64,000 nt of DNA, taken from positions 62,001 to 126,000 of the forward strand of contig NZ_VNHU01000007.1 of the NCBI RefSeq assembly GCF_008124785.1, in the 5' to 3' direction. Within the stretch, counting starts at the first letter, position 1. The number at the start of each line of letters is the position of its first letter. Under the pieces are notes generated by a model. That model saw only the letters and a program-made list of their open reading frames with translations, did not search any database and was not told the DNA's origin. The stretch comes from Aquimarina intermedia. Its GTDB lineage: Bacteria > Bacteroidota > Bacteroidia > Flavobacteriales > Flavobacteriaceae. Position numbers and translations under genes: made by a program. Positions 45,854-56,841 of the stretch are shown here, one piece after another.

Positions 45854-46720
45854 TTAATCTACTTTCACCTTTAAAACCTCTTTTCTGTAATATTCAATAA
45901 TACCATCGATAGGTCGCCGCACAATATTACCGATTTTTAAATGATAAGGCCAAACAGCTGCACGTATTATATCTTCGCTAAAATGTGCTATGGATCCTAT
46001 AAAGTGGATGGGGACATTCTGCGCTTCAGGAAAACAAAGCACACGCGTTTCTACAAATTCTTGAATACCTTCTGTTATTATCTTATAGAAATATCCATTA
46101 CGCTCACTTGTAAAGATAAACTCTGCAAATGATGCCAAATACGTGTTAGGATTTTCTTTTTTATACAGGTTTTCTTTAATTACATCTGAGGATAAATCGT
46201 ATTGCTCATTAAAAGCTTCTGCCACCTCTGGAGGCATTCTTTTGTAATAAAAATCTCGTATTAAGCGTTTTCCAAAGTAATTACCACTTGCTTCATCCAT
46301 CAAAATATACCCTAAAGAATCTACTGCCATATGAATATGCTCTCCATCATAATAACAACTATTAGACCCGGTCCCTAAAATACATACGATTCCTGGTTCT
46401 GTAGTTGCAGCATACACAGCTGCCACCATATCCTCTCTCACAATCACTTCGGTAGCGTTTTCGAAAAAATCTTCAAAAATTTGCTTTAACAATGCTGCCG
46501 GTTTTTTAGTTCCACAACCTGCACCATAAAAATGCACAGTTATAATACTATCCTTATGCTTTGTAAGTTCCTCATTCTTTCGAATTCGTTCTTCTAAAAC
46601 ATTAGGTTTGAATACAGCAGGGTTTAATCCTTCAGTTCGTGTTTTAAAGATGATCTCTCCTTCATCTCCTAAAAGTATCCAATCGCATTTTGTAGAACCA
46701 CCATCAGCCAATAAAATCAT
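45854..46720 (-). CDS. BadF/BadG-type ATPase, N-acetylglucosamine-kinase-like
   Basis: ASKHA-fold sugar kinase. N-terminal phosphate-1 motif LLADGGSTKCDWIL, phosphate-2 VCILGTGSNSCYYDG, and an adenosine motif near IHFIGSIAHFSEDII. 288 aa. BadF-family members of this size phosphorylate amino sugars such as GlcNAc; glucose kinase activity cannot be excluded. Located next to gapA-pfkA and downstream of an alpha-glucan locus, where a sugar kinase would be useful. Substrate is inference. Confidence 0.82.
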   Translation of the reverse strand: MILLADGGSTKCDWILLGDEGEIIFKTRTEGLNPAVFKPNVLEERIRKNEELTKHKDSIITVHFYGAGCGTKKPAALLKQIFEDFFENATEVIVREDMVAAVYAATTEPGIVCILGTGSNSCYYDGEHIHMAVDSLGYILMDEASGNYFGKRLIRDFYYKRMPPEVAEAFNEQYDLSSDVIKENLYKKENPNTYLASFAEFIFTSERNGYFYKIITEGIQEFVETRVLCFPEAQNVPIHFIGSIAHFSEDIIRAAVWPYHLKIGNIVRRPIDGIIEYYRKEVLKVKVD

Positions 46721-46744
46721 GTTGTAAGAGTTTTATCGTAAACA

Positions 46745-46777
46745 ATTTATCTCAAAATATACTATTTTGAGATAAAT
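46745..46777. repeat. 15-bp perfect inverted repeat between gapA and the kinase gene
   Basis: ATTTATCTCAAAATA and TATTTTGAGATAAAT flank a 3-nt loop (TAC). The hairpin falls 17 bases after the gapA stop and 25 before the kinase start. No T-run, and very AT-rich. Possibly a processing or attenuation signal between the genes. Confidence 0.6.
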
Positions 46778-46793
46778 CAATTACAAAATATTG

Positions 46794-47801
<1,008 letters not shown>

Positions 47802-47845
47802 TTATGGTTATTTGTTGATTAAAAAAATGTGGTTACCTTTTATTA

Positions 47846-48832
47846 CTAAACCGATGTGATATCGGCTACTTTTATTAAACGATCATGTTGATGATCTCTT
47901 TTTTCTAACGCTTGCTTTAGTGGAATGGAAGTAACGTCTTTGTGCACTATACCAATCATAATGTCTCGTTTACCTTCTAGCAGTGCTTCCACAGCTCCGA
48001 CTCCGAGTTTGCTGGCTAAGACTCTATCATAACAACTTGGGGCTCCACCTCGCTGAATATGACCTAACACCGAAACACGGACTTCATATCCGTCTAGATG
48101 TTGTTCTACATGCTCGCCGAGTTCAAAAATATTTTTACCGGATTTATCACCTTCTGCAACTACTATAATACTGGAAGTTTTCCCAGTTTTCTTACTTTTT
48201 TTGAGAGAATCAATTAATCTGTCAATGCCCATATCCTCTTCTGGGATCAGAATTTCCTCTGCTCCGGCACCAATACCTGCGTTGAGTGCAATATCCCCCG
48301 CATCACGCCCCATCACTTCGATAAGGAATAAGCGGTTATGAGAGCTTGCAGTGTCTCTAATTTTATCAATAGCTTCGACCACAGTATTGAGTGCTGTATC
48401 ATATCCTATGGTATAATCGGTACCATTAATATCATTATCAATTGTACCAGGTATGCCTATTACAGGAAAATCAAATTCTTCAGATAATTTTAAGGCTCCC
48501 GTAAAACTACCATCACCCCCAATAACTATTAAAGCATCGATTTGATTTGCTATTAAATTACCATGCGCCTTTTTTCTTCCTTCGCTAGTCATAAAAGCTT
48601 TGGAACGCGCAGATTTGAGAAATGTACCGCCTTTATTGATGATATTACGCACAGACCTTGCGTTAAGGGGTTCCATTTCATTATTGATCAGACCTTCATA
48701 GCCTTTATATACACCAAAACAATTCAAATCATAAAAGCTACAAGCTCTTACTACGGCACGTATTGCTGCATTCATTCCCGGTGCATCTCCACCGGAAGTA
48801 AGCACTGCTATATTTTTTAATTTTTCTGTCAT
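47846..48832 (-). CDS. pfkA: ATP-dependent 6-phosphofructokinase
   Basis: Phosphorylates fructose 6-phosphate. N-terminal IAVLTSGGDAPGMNAAIRAVVR ATP-binding region is intact, also GGDGSFTGA, PGTIDNDI and the catalytic region TIGYDTALNTVVEAIDKIRDTA. The ATG at 48832 gives the standard 328-aa length; the longer frame starts at a TTG. A LacI-like motif lies about 55 bp upstream. Confidence 0.95.
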   Translation of the reverse strand: MTEKLKNIAVLTSGGDAPGMNAAIRAVVRACSFYDLNCFGVYKGYEGLINNEMEPLNARSVRNIINKGGTFLKSARSKAFMTSEGRKKAHGNLIANQIDALIVIGGDGSFTGALKLSEEFDFPVIGIPGTIDNDINGTDYTIGYDTALNTVVEAIDKIRDTASSHNRLFLIEVMGRDAGDIALNAGIGAGAEEILIPEEDMGIDRLIDSLKKSKKTGKTSSIIVVAEGDKSGKNIFELGEHVEQHLDGYEVRVSVLGHIQRGGAPSCYDRVLASKLGVGAVEALLEGKRDIMIGIVHKDVTSIPLKQALEKRDHQHDRLIKVADITSV

Positions 48833-48886
48833 CTCTCTCAAAACTATTCCTATTGTAGGTAATAACCTAATACTGCTAAAAACTAA

Positions 48887-48896
48887 AACGTTTTCG
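48887..48896. promoter_or_regulatory. LacI-type half-palindrome upstream of pfkA
   Basis: AACGTTTTCG (in the context AAAACGTTTTCGG; AAAACGTTTT is self-complementary) is identical over 10 bases to the second site before susC (58029-58038). It lies 55 bp before pfkA. Control by the local LacI protein is a guess based on this match. Confidence 0.4.
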
Positions 48897-48905
48897 GTTA
48901 ATAAG

Positions 48906-48934
48906 TTCTTTATTTTATCTTTATAAAATAAGAA
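48906..48934. repeat. AT-rich hairpin upstream of pfkA
   Basis: TTCTTTATTTTAT-CTTT-ATAAAATAAGAA forms a hairpin of about 12 bp with one bulged T. Located between the LacI-like site and the terminator of the neighbouring amylase gene. Confidence 0.4.
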
Positions 48935-49012
48935 TTACATATTTTATGAGTGGTTTTTTAGGTATATCGTATTGAATTTATCCTAAAACTCTATTGTTTT
49001 ACTTCTACAAAC

Positions 49013-49044
49013 TAAAAACGACCCATTTCAAATGAGCCGTTTTA
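49013..49044 (-). terminator. Terminator downstream of the GH13 lipoprotein gene
   Basis: On the minus strand AAAACG-G-CTCATTT and AAATGGGTCGTTTTT pair with one or two mismatches and end in five T. It lies 28 bp after the amylase stop at 49072, marking the end of the minus-strand alpha-glucan operon. Confidence 0.75.
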
Positions 49045-49071
49045 TCCAGGGTTGCGTTTTAATAAATTGGT

Positions 49072-50454
49072 TTATTCTGCAATCAAAATTTTATACTCCC
49101 AGGGTTTGATAACTGTTTTCTTATTGCTATCAAAAGTCTCGGTAGTAGCAGTCATGTAATTTTTAAAGGTACCTTGTACATCCACAGACACTTCCTTAGT
49201 TACTTTACTCAAATTAGCTATAAAAACAATTTCTTGATTCGCTTTTGTACGTGAGAATGCTAAGACATTTTTATCATCAGACGTACTGATTCTTTCATAA
49301 TCTGCCGCATCACTACCTCCGTTAAGCGCAGGATACTCATTTTTCAATGTACCCAGTTTTTCATATAAAGGATAGAACACTCCTTTTTGCTTAGCAATAG
49401 AATCTTTTTCAAAAAATAAAAGTCTTTTATTTAGATCATATTCTTGTCCTGAGTAAATTAGCGGCATACCCGGTGCAACATAGGATAGCGCAGCAAACAC
49501 TTCCTTTGCATCTCCCATACGCTCCTCCACAGTACCGTTCCATGAATTTTCATCATGATTAGAAGTGAAGTTCATTAAGATATCATCCGCATCATACATA
49601 GTATCGATTTGATTCATTCGCTTATCCCATGCAGATACGTCTGCTTCGCCATTAGCAATTTTATTCATGACATGATGCGTGTCCCAACCATATCCCATAT
49701 TGAAAGCATCGTCTAACAATTCAGGTTCCCACGCTTCTGCCAGCATGAAAACAGGCTTTATCTCTTCTAACGCAGCAGTTGTTTTGTTCCAAAATTCGAC
49801 AGGTACCATTCCGGCTACATCACATCTAAAGCCATCTACATTTTGATCTGCTACCCAATACTTCATTGCGTCTCTCATTTTCTGACGCATTTCCATACTA
49901 TCATAGTTCAAGTCAGCAACATCTGTCCAGTCAGTTCCTTCGGTATGGGTTATGTTACCTTCCTTATCTTTTGTATAAAACTCAGGATTAGATTTTATCC
50001 ATGAATGATCCCATCCTGTGTGATTAGCAACCCAATCAAGAATTACTAACATCTCATTTTCATGCGCCACTTTTACTAAGTTTTGAAAATCTTCTAAACT
50101 ACCAAACTCTGGGTTTACCTTGGTGTAATCTGAAACCGCGTAATAACTACCTAAAGAGCCTTTACTTTTAGTTGTCGAAATAGGATATACCGGCATTAAC
50201 CAAATTACTTTAACGCCCAGATTTTTGAGTGTTGGAATATCCTTGGTAAAAGCGTTGAAGGATCCCTCTGATGAATATTGACGAATATTTGCTTCATAGA
50301 TGACAGCCCGTTCTGCAATACTATCAATATCAAAGCGTGTCAATTGATTTTCTGATTGCTTTTTAGCTGGTTCAATTTCTTTTTCTTTTGCTGCTTTTCC
50401 GCACGACAAAAGTGCTATCATTCCTAAAATTAATGTGGTGGTAAGAATTCTCAT
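49072..50454 (-). CDS. GH13 alpha-amylase family lipoprotein
   Basis: Glycoside hydrolase of family 13 acting on alpha-1,4-glucans. Lipobox ending at Cys18 (ALLSC) anchors it to the periplasmic or outer membrane. (beta/alpha)8 motifs: DWVANHTG (140-147), nucleophile Asp212 in FRCDVA, acid/base Glu240 in MLAEAWEP, third acidic residue Asp301 in SNHDENSW. 460 aa, C-terminal beta domain present. Last gene of the minus-strand glucan cluster, 5 bp from the next GH13 gene. Confidence 0.92.
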   Translation of the reverse strand: MRILTTTLILGMIALLSCGKAAKEKEIEPAKKQSENQLTRFDIDSIAERAVIYEANIRQYSSEGSFNAFTKDIPTLKNLGVKVIWLMPVYPISTTKSKGSLGSYYAVSDYTKVNPEFGSLEDFQNLVKVAHENEMLVILDWVANHTGWDHSWIKSNPEFYTKDKEGNITHTEGTDWTDVADLNYDSMEMRQKMRDAMKYWVADQNVDGFRCDVAGMVPVEFWNKTTAALEEIKPVFMLAEAWEPELLDDAFNMGYGWDTHHVMNKIANGEADVSAWDKRMNQIDTMYDADDILMNFTSNHDENSWNGTVEERMGDAKEVFAALSYVAPGMPLIYSGQEYDLNKRLLFFEKDSIAKQKGVFYPLYEKLGTLKNEYPALNGGSDAADYERISTSDDKNVLAFSRTKANQEIVFIANLSKVTKEVSVDVQGTFKNYMTATTETFDSNKKTVIKPWEYKILIAE

Positions 50455-50459
50455 AATTT

Positions 50460-52316
50460 TTATTTTAAATCTAAAATTAAAGCGGTTTTTGGCTGAATTG
50501 TTATTTTTGATGTTAGGTCAAAATTCTCATCCGATATTACATCTGTACCCTGGGTAAACGACTGTATACCTTCTTTAAAACGAGATGTATCAAGTTTTCT
50601 AATTTTTGAGCTATTGTTAATAAGGACCATAACGGTTTGTGTTTCATTGGATCTAAAGTACACATACACATTATCAAAAGGAATATATTGTAACAAATTA
50701 CCGTTGTGAACTGCTGTTGCTTCTTTGCGCCAATTTAATAGTTTTTTTGTGAATTTGTGATATGCTTCCTGATCACTGGTACGGCCATGATTGGTAGACG
50801 CTGATTTGAAAGCACTGCGACCATCTACAAACCACCCTCCGGGAAAATCTCTTCGTATATCGCCATCCCCTTTTTCGTCGCGATTACCTAACATACCAAT
50901 TTCATCGCCATAATATAACTGAGGAATTCCGCGTGTAGTCAATAGCAACGAAAGCACTAATTTATATTTTTTTATATCACTTTGGAAAATTCCATTTATA
51001 CGATTCGTATCATGATTTCCGGCAAACACCATGATATTATTGACATCAGGGTATAAGAAATCATTAACAAAATTGTCATACGCCCGAATCATTCCTTTAT
51101 CCCATCCCGTTTCATCTTCAGAAAACATTGTGGTAACGGCGTCATGTAAGGTAAAATCCATCACTGAAGGAAGATTGGAGTTGTAATTATCCAATGCTCC
51201 TATTTTACTATCCTTCTGCCAATAGGAAATCTGCGCTTGGTCATGCATCCATACTTCACCAACAATATTAAAGTTGGGGTACTCATCCATAATAGCTTTA
51301 GTCCATTGAGCTATGCCTTCTTTATCATTGTAAGAATAGGTATCTACACGCAATCCATCCAGACCGGCATATTCTATCCACCATATAGCATTTTGAATCA
51401 TATACCTTAAAACAAAAGGATTGCTCTGATTCATGTCAGGCATCGTAGTATCAAACCAACCATTCATACACCCTTTTTTGTCTACTTCGGAGGCATAGCT
51501 ATCAAACTGAGTTGCCATTCTGTAATTACTTCTGGTAAAACCTTCGGGCCACTGGTGAATCCATTCTGCAAAAGGTAAATCCTGTATAATCCAATGCTTG
51601 GATCCCCAATGATTCGTTACATAGTCCATGATTAATTTCATATCACGCTCGTGCATTTCATCAGCTAACTTTTTATAGTCTTCGTTAGTTCCATACCGAG
51701 GATCAATACGATACAAATCACTTTGGGCATACGTATGATAAGAGTATTTTGGCTCGTTATCTTCTAAGAGCGGCGTACTCCATATAGCAGTAGCTCCCAA
51801 ATCATGAATATAGTCCAGATTATTGATCACCCCTTGAATATCACCACCGTGTCTGCCGCCGCCATTAGAACGCTCAACTTTTTCGCTCATCTCGGGATGA
51901 GAATCATTATCCCGATTGCCATTTGCAAAACGATCCGGCATAATAAGATATACGACATCACTGCTATCAAAACCTTTGCGTTCGCGAGAAGAAGGGTTTC
52001 TAGCTACAATTTCGTAAGGATGTGTAAATGCAATGGAGCCATCTTTCGAAAAACTAAAGGATGCAGTGGATGGTACTACATTTTTAGTGTTTACAGTAAC
52101 AAAAAGGTAATTAGGATTCACAACTTTATCTACCTTGATGATTTGAAGTCCATCCGACTTTACCTCATAATTAGCGAGACTATCGCCATAAAATAATATT
52201 TGAATTTCAGAGGTTTCCATATCACTCCACCAATGTGGGGGTTCAACTTTTTTAATCTGTGCATTGCCAAAGGCTATAAAACAGCAGATACATACTATAA
52301 ACAGTTTAATTTTCAT
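50460..52316 (-). CDS. GH13 neopullulanase/cyclomaltodextrinase-like enzyme
   Basis: GH13 hydrolase with signal peptide MKIKLFIVCICCFIAFGNA, so periplasmic. An N-terminal beta-sandwich (about 25-105) precedes the catalytic barrel. Catalytic residues Asp325 (GLRVDTYSY), Glu354 (IVGEVWMHD) and Asp436 (AGNHDTNRI) are all present; QGGDI-type motif seen as GGRHGGDIQGVI. 618 aa. Layout resembles SusA-like enzymes that degrade maltooligosaccharides or cyclodextrins in the periplasm. Upstream lies the GH65 gene. Confidence 0.9.
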   Translation of the reverse strand: MKIKLFIVCICCFIAFGNAQIKKVEPPHWWSDMETSEIQILFYGDSLANYEVKSDGLQIIKVDKVVNPNYLFVTVNTKNVVPSTASFSFSKDGSIAFTHPYEIVARNPSSRERKGFDSSDVVYLIMPDRFANGNRDNDSHPEMSEKVERSNGGGRHGGDIQGVINNLDYIHDLGATAIWSTPLLEDNEPKYSYHTYAQSDLYRIDPRYGTNEDYKKLADEMHERDMKLIMDYVTNHWGSKHWIIQDLPFAEWIHQWPEGFTRSNYRMATQFDSYASEVDKKGCMNGWFDTTMPDMNQSNPFVLRYMIQNAIWWIEYAGLDGLRVDTYSYNDKEGIAQWTKAIMDEYPNFNIVGEVWMHDQAQISYWQKDSKIGALDNYNSNLPSVMDFTLHDAVTTMFSEDETGWDKGMIRAYDNFVNDFLYPDVNNIMVFAGNHDTNRINGIFQSDIKKYKLVLSLLLTTRGIPQLYYGDEIGMLGNRDEKGDGDIRRDFPGGWFVDGRSAFKSASTNHGRTSDQEAYHKFTKKLLNWRKEATAVHNGNLLQYIPFDNVYVYFRSNETQTVMVLINNSSKIRKLDTSRFKEGIQSFTQGTDVISDENFDLTSKITIQPKTALILDLK

Positions 52317-52393
52317 CGTTACTTCTCTTTTAATTACTTGCGTGAATCACTAACTACAAAGTTAATGAGAGTTTTCTATACAACTTACTTTAC

Positions 52394-54700
52394 TTACACT
52401 GTTATCAAATTATCGGGCGCGACAAGAATTGTTTTGTTATTTACAAGAATAGTCAACTCTTCACTCCCTTCTAATACAAAAGATACCCCTTCATGAGAAA
52501 CAGAAACTTTTAAAATTTGATTTCTAAAATTCACTTTAAATGAATAGGCAGACCACTGTAATGGAATTTTGGGTGTAAAGGACAATTGATCATTTATGAT
52601 ACGTAGTCCACCAAATCCTTCCACAATACTCATCCATGTACCAGCCATACTGGTAATATGTAGGCCTTCTTCAACCTCTTTATTATAATCATCCAAATCC
52701 AATCGGGAAGTCCTTAAATAAAAAGTGTAGGCCTGATCCACTCTTCCCAAGCTTGCTGCCTGAATACTATGTACACAAGGCGATAATGATGATTCATGAA
52801 CAGTGAAAGGCTCGTAGAAATCAAAATGTTTTTCAAGTTGCTCCTTTGTGAAATGATCTTCAAACAAATAAAAACCTTGTAATGTATCCGCCTGCTTGAT
52901 ATAGGGTGAACGCAAAATACGATCCCAACTCCATTTTTGATTTATAGGACGTTCTGAAGGATCCAAATCTGAAACCGTAATCAACTCTTTATCCAGAAAA
53001 CCATCTTGTTGTAGATATACATCATGCTTTTCAGAATATGGAAAATACATACCTTCCGCCACAGCTGACATTTTTACTATTTCTGAAGCCGTTAAGTTAG
53101 TCTTCTTAATAATTCTGTTATAGTCTTCTGTAAAATCAACTTTTACTCGGTTAAGATTCTCGATACAATAGTTTATGCACCACTGCGCTAGGTAATTCGT
53201 GTACCAATTATTATTGACGTTATTTTCATACTCGTTGGGACCCGTAACACCAAGAATAACATACTTATCCTTATCTGTAGAAAACGTCGCTCGTTGCTGC
53301 CAAAATCTAGCAATGGCTATCATAACTTCCAATCCCTTCTCCGGAATATAAGAGTAATCTCCCGTATAACGCACATAATTATAAATAGCAAATACCATAG
53401 CCCCATTACGATGAATTTCTTCAAAAGTTATTTCCCATTCATTATGAGATTCTTCTCCATTCATGGTAACCATTGGATACAACGCAGCTCCATTAGTAAA
53501 ACCGAGTTTCTCTGCATTCTCTATAGCTTTATCCAAATGATTATAGCGGTATACCAATAAATTGCGTGCCACTTCATGGTTTTTGGTCGCCATGTAAAAC
53601 GGAATGCAATACGCTTCGGTATCCCAATAGGTACTCCCGCCATATTTCTCACCGGTAAATCCTTTTGGACCGATATTCAATCGCGGATCTTTTCCTAAAT
53701 ACGTTTGGTTAAGGTGAAAAATATTGAAACGAATACCTTGCTGTGCCTTAACATCGCCTTCAATTACGATATCGGCCATCTCCCATATTTGGGACCAAGC
53801 ATCTTTTTGTTCTTGAAGTAATATGTCAAACCCTTTTTTTACTGCCGCATCAAGGGATTCTTTACTTGCTGCTTTTAATTGGTTCTGTGTATGGTTTAAC
53901 GAAACTGTATAACCTCCAAATTTGTGTAAGGCCACAGTTTGACCTTGTTTCACTGTTAGTTCATACGACTGTTCAATGTATGCGTTATCTTGGGATACTT
54001 TCGCTTCTATATCTTGAACAGTACCATCTAACAGTACTGTATTAACCATACCTGTACAGACATGAAAGTCGGTTTTTAAAGTTTTAGAACAGATTTGGGA
54101 TACTTGATTATCTTGTGAAACCTCATAAGTCTCCCAGAATTGGTCATCCCAATTTGTATCTTCATTGGTAATGCCAGAATTAAGATAAGGTGTCAGTTTG
54201 ATTGTAGCATTATGAGTCAAAGGTATTACCTGATATTTAATGGCGCCTACCTCATCCTGAGACAAGCTTAAGAAACGAGTAGCTTTAACCTGAACTGTGA
54301 TATCATTAGGAAGAACGGCTTCAAAGGAACGTTCATACCAACCTTCTTTCATGTTAAGCTCTCTCTTAAAATGAGCCACACTTTTACACGTATAGAGATC
54401 CAATACTTCACCATTAACCTCTACATTAATACCTATCCAATTAGGTGCATTTAGGACTTTTGCAAAATACTCCGGATATCCGTTTTTCCACCAACCAACT
54501 TTGGTTTTATCCGGATAATAAACACCAGCTATATAACTTCCTTGAAAAGTAGGTCCTGAGTAATGTTCTTCAAAATTTGCTCGTTGTCCCATAGCACCGT
54601 TTCCGATACTAAAAAGGCTTTCTGAAGATTTGACGCGAGCCACGTCAAATTCTTCTTCGATCAGTGACCAAACATTTGGTTGTATATAATCCTGATTCAT
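52394..54700 (-). CDS. GH65 glycoside phosphorylase (maltose phosphorylase-like)
   Basis: Cytoplasmic family GH65 enzyme, no signal peptide. Phosphorolysis of an alpha-glucose disaccharide gives beta-glucose-1-phosphate plus glucose. The catalytic acid Glu490 is in GVTGPNEYENNVNNN, matching the maltose phosphorylase motif, and STYWDTEAY near residue 356 is typical. 768 aa. Gene order with pgmB (next gene) is classical for maltose or trehalose phosphorolysis; kojibiose or other disaccharides cannot be excluded. Confidence 0.9.
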   Translation of the reverse strand: MNQDYIQPNVWSLIEEEFDVARVKSSESLFSIGNGAMGQRANFEEHYSGPTFQGSYIAGVYYPDKTKVGWWKNGYPEYFAKVLNAPNWIGINVEVNGEVLDLYTCKSVAHFKRELNMKEGWYERSFEAVLPNDITVQVKATRFLSLSQDEVGAIKYQVIPLTHNATIKLTPYLNSGITNEDTNWDDQFWETYEVSQDNQVSQICSKTLKTDFHVCTGMVNTVLLDGTVQDIEAKVSQDNAYIEQSYELTVKQGQTVALHKFGGYTVSLNHTQNQLKAASKESLDAAVKKGFDILLQEQKDAWSQIWEMADIVIEGDVKAQQGIRFNIFHLNQTYLGKDPRLNIGPKGFTGEKYGGSTYWDTEAYCIPFYMATKNHEVARNLLVYRYNHLDKAIENAEKLGFTNGAALYPMVTMNGEESHNEWEITFEEIHRNGAMVFAIYNYVRYTGDYSYIPEKGLEVMIAIARFWQQRATFSTDKDKYVILGVTGPNEYENNVNNNWYTNYLAQWCINYCIENLNRVKVDFTEDYNRIIKKTNLTASEIVKMSAVAEGMYFPYSEKHDVYLQQDGFLDKELITVSDLDPSERPINQKWSWDRILRSPYIKQADTLQGFYLFEDHFTKEQLEKHFDFYEPFTVHESSLSPCVHSIQAASLGRVDQAYTFYLRTSRLDLDDYNKEVEEGLHITSMAGTWMSIVEGFGGLRIINDQLSFTPKIPLQWSAYSFKVNFRNQILKVSVSHEGVSFVLEGSEELTILVNNKTILVAPDNLITV

Positions 54701-54706
54701 AATTTT

Positions 54707-55375
54707 TTATACTTTTTCTGTGGTTATTAATTGGTTTATAAACTGGTTGTCCATCTCTTTAAAGTTCTCAAATACATAATCCGCTTCATATAGTATAGCG
54801 CTATCCCCTATACCTATACTAACCATTCCCGCAGCATTTGCCGCTTGAATTCCGGCTACAGAATCTTCAAAAACTACACAGTGTTCTGGTGCTATATTAA
54901 GACGCTCTGCTCCTTTTATAAATACCTCGGGATCGGGTTTCGCCTTTGTTACATCCGTGCCATCAATAATTGTCTCAAAATGTTCGCGTAGGTTCACTTT
55001 ATCGAGAATGATACGTGCATTTTTACTTGCAGACCCAAGAGCAATTCCACAATTCTGTGTCTTTAGATATTCTAAGACTCTGACAGCATCAGGGAGAATT
55101 TCATTCTGATTCATATTATTGATATACGACAAGTACTCTTCGTTCTTCTCTACAAGCAATTTGTCAAATTTATCCTGTGGAATTTCTAAATTCCCCCATT
55201 CCAATATCTTTTCGAGAGATCGAATACGACTTACTCCCTTTAACTGTTCATTTTGTATTTCTGAAAAAGATATACCTAGTTCCTCTGCTAAATTTTTCCA
55301 TGCGAGATAGTGGTATTTGGCTGTGTCGACGATAACACCATCTAAATCAAAAATAAATCCTTTCTTATTCATCAT
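54707..55375 (-). CDS. pgmB: Beta-phosphoglucomutase
   Basis: HAD-superfamily mutase converting beta-glucose-1-phosphate, the product of the GH65 enzyme, to glucose-6-phosphate. HAD motif I FDLDGVIVDTAKYHYLAWK (two Asp), motif II in GIALGSASKN, motif III/IV KAKPDPEVF and VFEDSVAGIQAA. 222 aa. Start overlaps the MFS stop codon (ATGATG at 55370-55375), so initiation at 55372 is also possible. Six bp before GH65. Confidence 0.93.
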   Translation of the reverse strand: MMNKKGFIFDLDGVIVDTAKYHYLAWKNLAEELGISFSEIQNEQLKGVSRIRSLEKILEWGNLEIPQDKFDKLLVEKNEEYLSYINNMNQNEILPDAVRVLEYLKTQNCGIALGSASKNARIILDKVNLREHFETIIDGTDVTKAKPDPEVFIKGAERLNIAPEHCVVFEDSVAGIQAANAAGMVSIGIGDSAILYEADYVFENFKEMDNQFINQLITTEKV

Positions 55376-56754
55376 TCTGTTACTTTTGGTATGTATGTAA
55401 TTGCGTCTTTATTTGTTATTAATAAGTTGCATGCAGCTGCTATAATTAAACTAATACCTGCCACAATCATTGCATTTATCGTTTGTTCACCAATTAATTT
55501 ATATGCAAAATTAACGCCGCCCAGTGCTGCAATAATTTGCGGAATCACAATAAACATATTGAAGATTCCCATGATTACACCCATTTTCTTGGGATCTACG
55601 GAACTTGACAACATGGCGTAGGGCATCGATAAAATACTTCCCCATGCAAATCCTACAAGAATAAAAGACCCCATCAGCCAAATCGGTGAGGGTATAAAAT
55701 ACATGGATATAAATCCTACCCCTCCTAACAATAGAGAGCCAAGATGTACAAATTTGCGATTGATTCGTTTTTTTGAAGTGTAAAATGTTAGTAATAAAGC
55801 AAATGCCATAGAAGACAAACCGTAATATCCCATATAACGACCTACTTCGTTAGAAGATTTTTGAAATGCAGTATTAGCAACATTAAACGCTGTAGCAGAT
55901 GCTGGTTGTTCCATATTAAAATTAGCTTCTACTGGTGCGGGAGTATCGAACACATGTTCTGTGAGTGCAGGATTCGCTAAACTCCACATGGTGAAAAATG
56001 CAAACCAACTAAAAAACTGAACAAGTCCCAGTTTTTTCATGGTTGTTGGCATGTTTCCTATATTATTAAGAATATCAGGTATAAATTGATTTTTCTTTTT
56101 CTTCTCTAACTCAAATTCAGCCATATCCTCAGGAGGATATTCTGTCGTGGTAAATACGGTATATAAAATACTTATTAGAAATACAAAAGCTCCTATTGCG
56201 AAAGCCACCTTTACGGACATCGGTATCACACCTACCGGAGCAGCATCGCTAACCCCCAACTGTGAGACCATCCAAGGCAAATTACTAGCAACCCAGGTTC
56301 CTATACCTATAATTAGTGTTTGAGTTACAAACCCATAAGAACGTTGGGAGTCAGGTAATTTATCAGCTACTAACGCTCTAAAGGGTTCCATTGAGATATT
56401 AATCGATGCATCGAGTATCCACAAAAAGCCGGCGGCTACCCATAGAACGGGTGAATGTGGTACGAGAAATAAAGCAATAGAACTCAAGATAGCTCCTATT
56501 AAAAAATAGGGTCTTCTTCTACCCCAACGAACACTCCAGGTACGATCACTCAAATATCCTATAATAGGTTGAACCAGTAATCCTGTGAGGGGTGCTGCAA
56601 TCCATAAATATGGTATAGCATCTTTGTCTGCTCCTAGTGTCTGGAAGATTCTGGACATAAAACCTCCCTGTAGTGCAAAACCGAATTGTATTCCCAGAAA
56701 ACCGAAACTCATGTTCCAAATTTCCCAGAAACTTAACTTACGCTTGTTCATCAA
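55372..56754 (-). CDS. MFS sugar transporter (SLC45-like)
   Basis: Twelve-helix major facilitator; inner-membrane importer, presumably of maltose or a related disaccharide produced by the periplasmic GH13 enzymes. Seen are FGFLGIQFGFALQGG in helix 1, and the MFS loop motif SDRTWSVRWGRRRPYFLIGA between helices 2 and 3. A charged central loop holds EFELEKKKKN. 460 aa. First structural gene of the minus-strand glucan operon, behind a structured 5' leader. Confidence 0.88.
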   Translation of the reverse strand: MMNKRKLSFWEIWNMSFGFLGIQFGFALQGGFMSRIFQTLGADKDAIPYLWIAAPLTGLLVQPIIGYLSDRTWSVRWGRRRPYFLIGAILSSIALFLVPHSPVLWVAAGFLWILDASINISMEPFRALVADKLPDSQRSYGFVTQTLIIGIGTWVASNLPWMVSQLGVSDAAPVGVIPMSVKVAFAIGAFVFLISILYTVFTTTEYPPEDMAEFELEKKKKNQFIPDILNNIGNMPTTMKKLGLVQFFSWFAFFTMWSLANPALTEHVFDTPAPVEANFNMEQPASATAFNVANTAFQKSSNEVGRYMGYYGLSSMAFALLLTFYTSKKRINRKFVHLGSLLLGGVGFISMYFIPSPIWLMGSFILVGFAWGSILSMPYAMLSSSVDPKKMGVIMGIFNMFIVIPQIIAALGGVNFAYKLIGEQTINAMIVAGISLIIAAACNLLITNKDAITYIPKVTE

Positions 56755-56774
56755 GTATTTGTTTGAATATTAAC

Positions 56775-56836
56775 TTGATAAGCGGTGAGACTTATCAAAA
56801 CTTATTTCGTAGAAAGTAGAAATACAAGTTTTGATA
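56775..56836 (-). promoter_or_regulatory. Competing hairpins in the 5' leader of the MFS operon
   Basis: TATCAAAACTT (56793-56803) is fully complementary to AAGTTTTGATA (56826-56836), and CTTATCAA (56791-56798) is complementary to TTGATAAG (56775-56782). Because they share the middle arm, only one hairpin can form at a time. The element lies between the promoter box and the MFS start. This may control mRNA stability or translation. Confidence 0.5.
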
Positions 56837-56841
56837 GGTGC

